This document shows, piece after piece, positions 5,183-5,252 of a DNA stretch of 5,252 bases. Numbering within the stretch: position 1 is the stretch's first letter; every line of letters starts with the position of its first letter. Origin of the DNA: Oscillospiraceae bacterium (GTDB lineage: Bacteria > Bacillota > Clostridia > Oscillospirales > Ruminococcaceae); assembly GCA_018055565.1 (NCBI GenBank), contig JAGPHI010000093.1:1-5252 (forward strand). Reading direction: 5' to 3'. The notes below the pieces were generated by a model. It worked only from the letters and a program-made list of their open reading frames with translations. It made no database searches and was not told where the DNA came from. The translations under genes and the position numbers were made by a program.

Positions 5183-5252
5183 ATGAAAGAAGATATTCGT
5201 TTTATGCGCCTTGCACTGGAAGAAGCGCAAAAGGCCGCCGAGGAAGGCGAGG
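5183..5252 (+). CDS. tadA: tRNA adenosine(34) deaminase TadA, N-terminal fragment cut by window end
   Basis: Only the first 23 codons are present, reading MKEDIRFMRLALEEAQKAAE and then EGE to the window edge. The pattern F-M-R-L-A-L-E-E-A-x-K-A-A-x-x-G-E is characteristic of the N-terminal helix of bacterial TadA, which deaminates adenosine 34 to inosine in tRNA-Arg(ACG). The zinc-binding and catalytic motifs (HAE and PCxxC) lie beyond the window and cannot be checked. GGAG at 5174-5177 is five bases before the ATG. The 21-base gap after the CPBP gene suggests co-transcription. A related CMP/dCMP-type deaminase is the main alternative. Confidence 0.75.
   Translation, partial: MKEDIRFMRLALEEAQKAAEEGE

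Overview
The window looks like a chromosomal segment of an anaerobic Firmicute, probably a clostridial (gut-type) bacterium. The grounds are strong purine-rich Shine-Dalgarno sites (AGGAGG), moderate G+C, a GTG start, and families common in Clostridia: a ComFB-domain protein, a PilZ protein, a very long FtsA-like protein, a CPBP protease and TadA. All genes read rightwards. I see no integrase, transposase, CRISPR array, tRNA or rRNA.

Layout: positions 1-326 carry no gene but are rich in nested inverted repeats. A 10-bp outer stem (20-29/145-154) encloses three hairpins, one of them a perfect 14-bp palindrome holding a consensus TATAAT. Then comes a short ComFB-family gene (327-608), a PilZ-domain gene (666-1331) and an 883-residue FtsA/PilM-type actin-like ATPase (1375-4026). 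Gaps of 57 and 43 bases make these three a likely operon. A 163-base gap (4027-4189) holds a hairpin that matches one of the upstream hairpins with a compensatory base-pair change, which suggests a REP-like repeat family. After it come a CPBP intramembrane protease (4190-5161, GTG start) and the first 23 codons of tadA (5183 to the window end).

How the genes may work together: PilZ domains bind c-di-GMP, and some cyanobacterial ComFB proteins are reported to bind cyclic dinucleotides. The first two genes could therefore be two second-messenger receptors placed just upstream of an actin-like ATPase; this link is inference. The ATPase has the complete actin-fold nucleotide motifs, then an unusual C-terminal half. 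That half has four copies of a motif with exactly fixed spacing, NG-x11-GD-[SF]-[IV], resembling the end of ThiS/MoaD-type beta-grasp folds. Three copies sit next to the ATPase and one at the extreme C-terminus, beyond a roughly 225-residue Ala/Gln/Pro-rich linker with tandem 16-residue repeats. The CPBP protease and tadA form a separate, probably housekeeping, pair.
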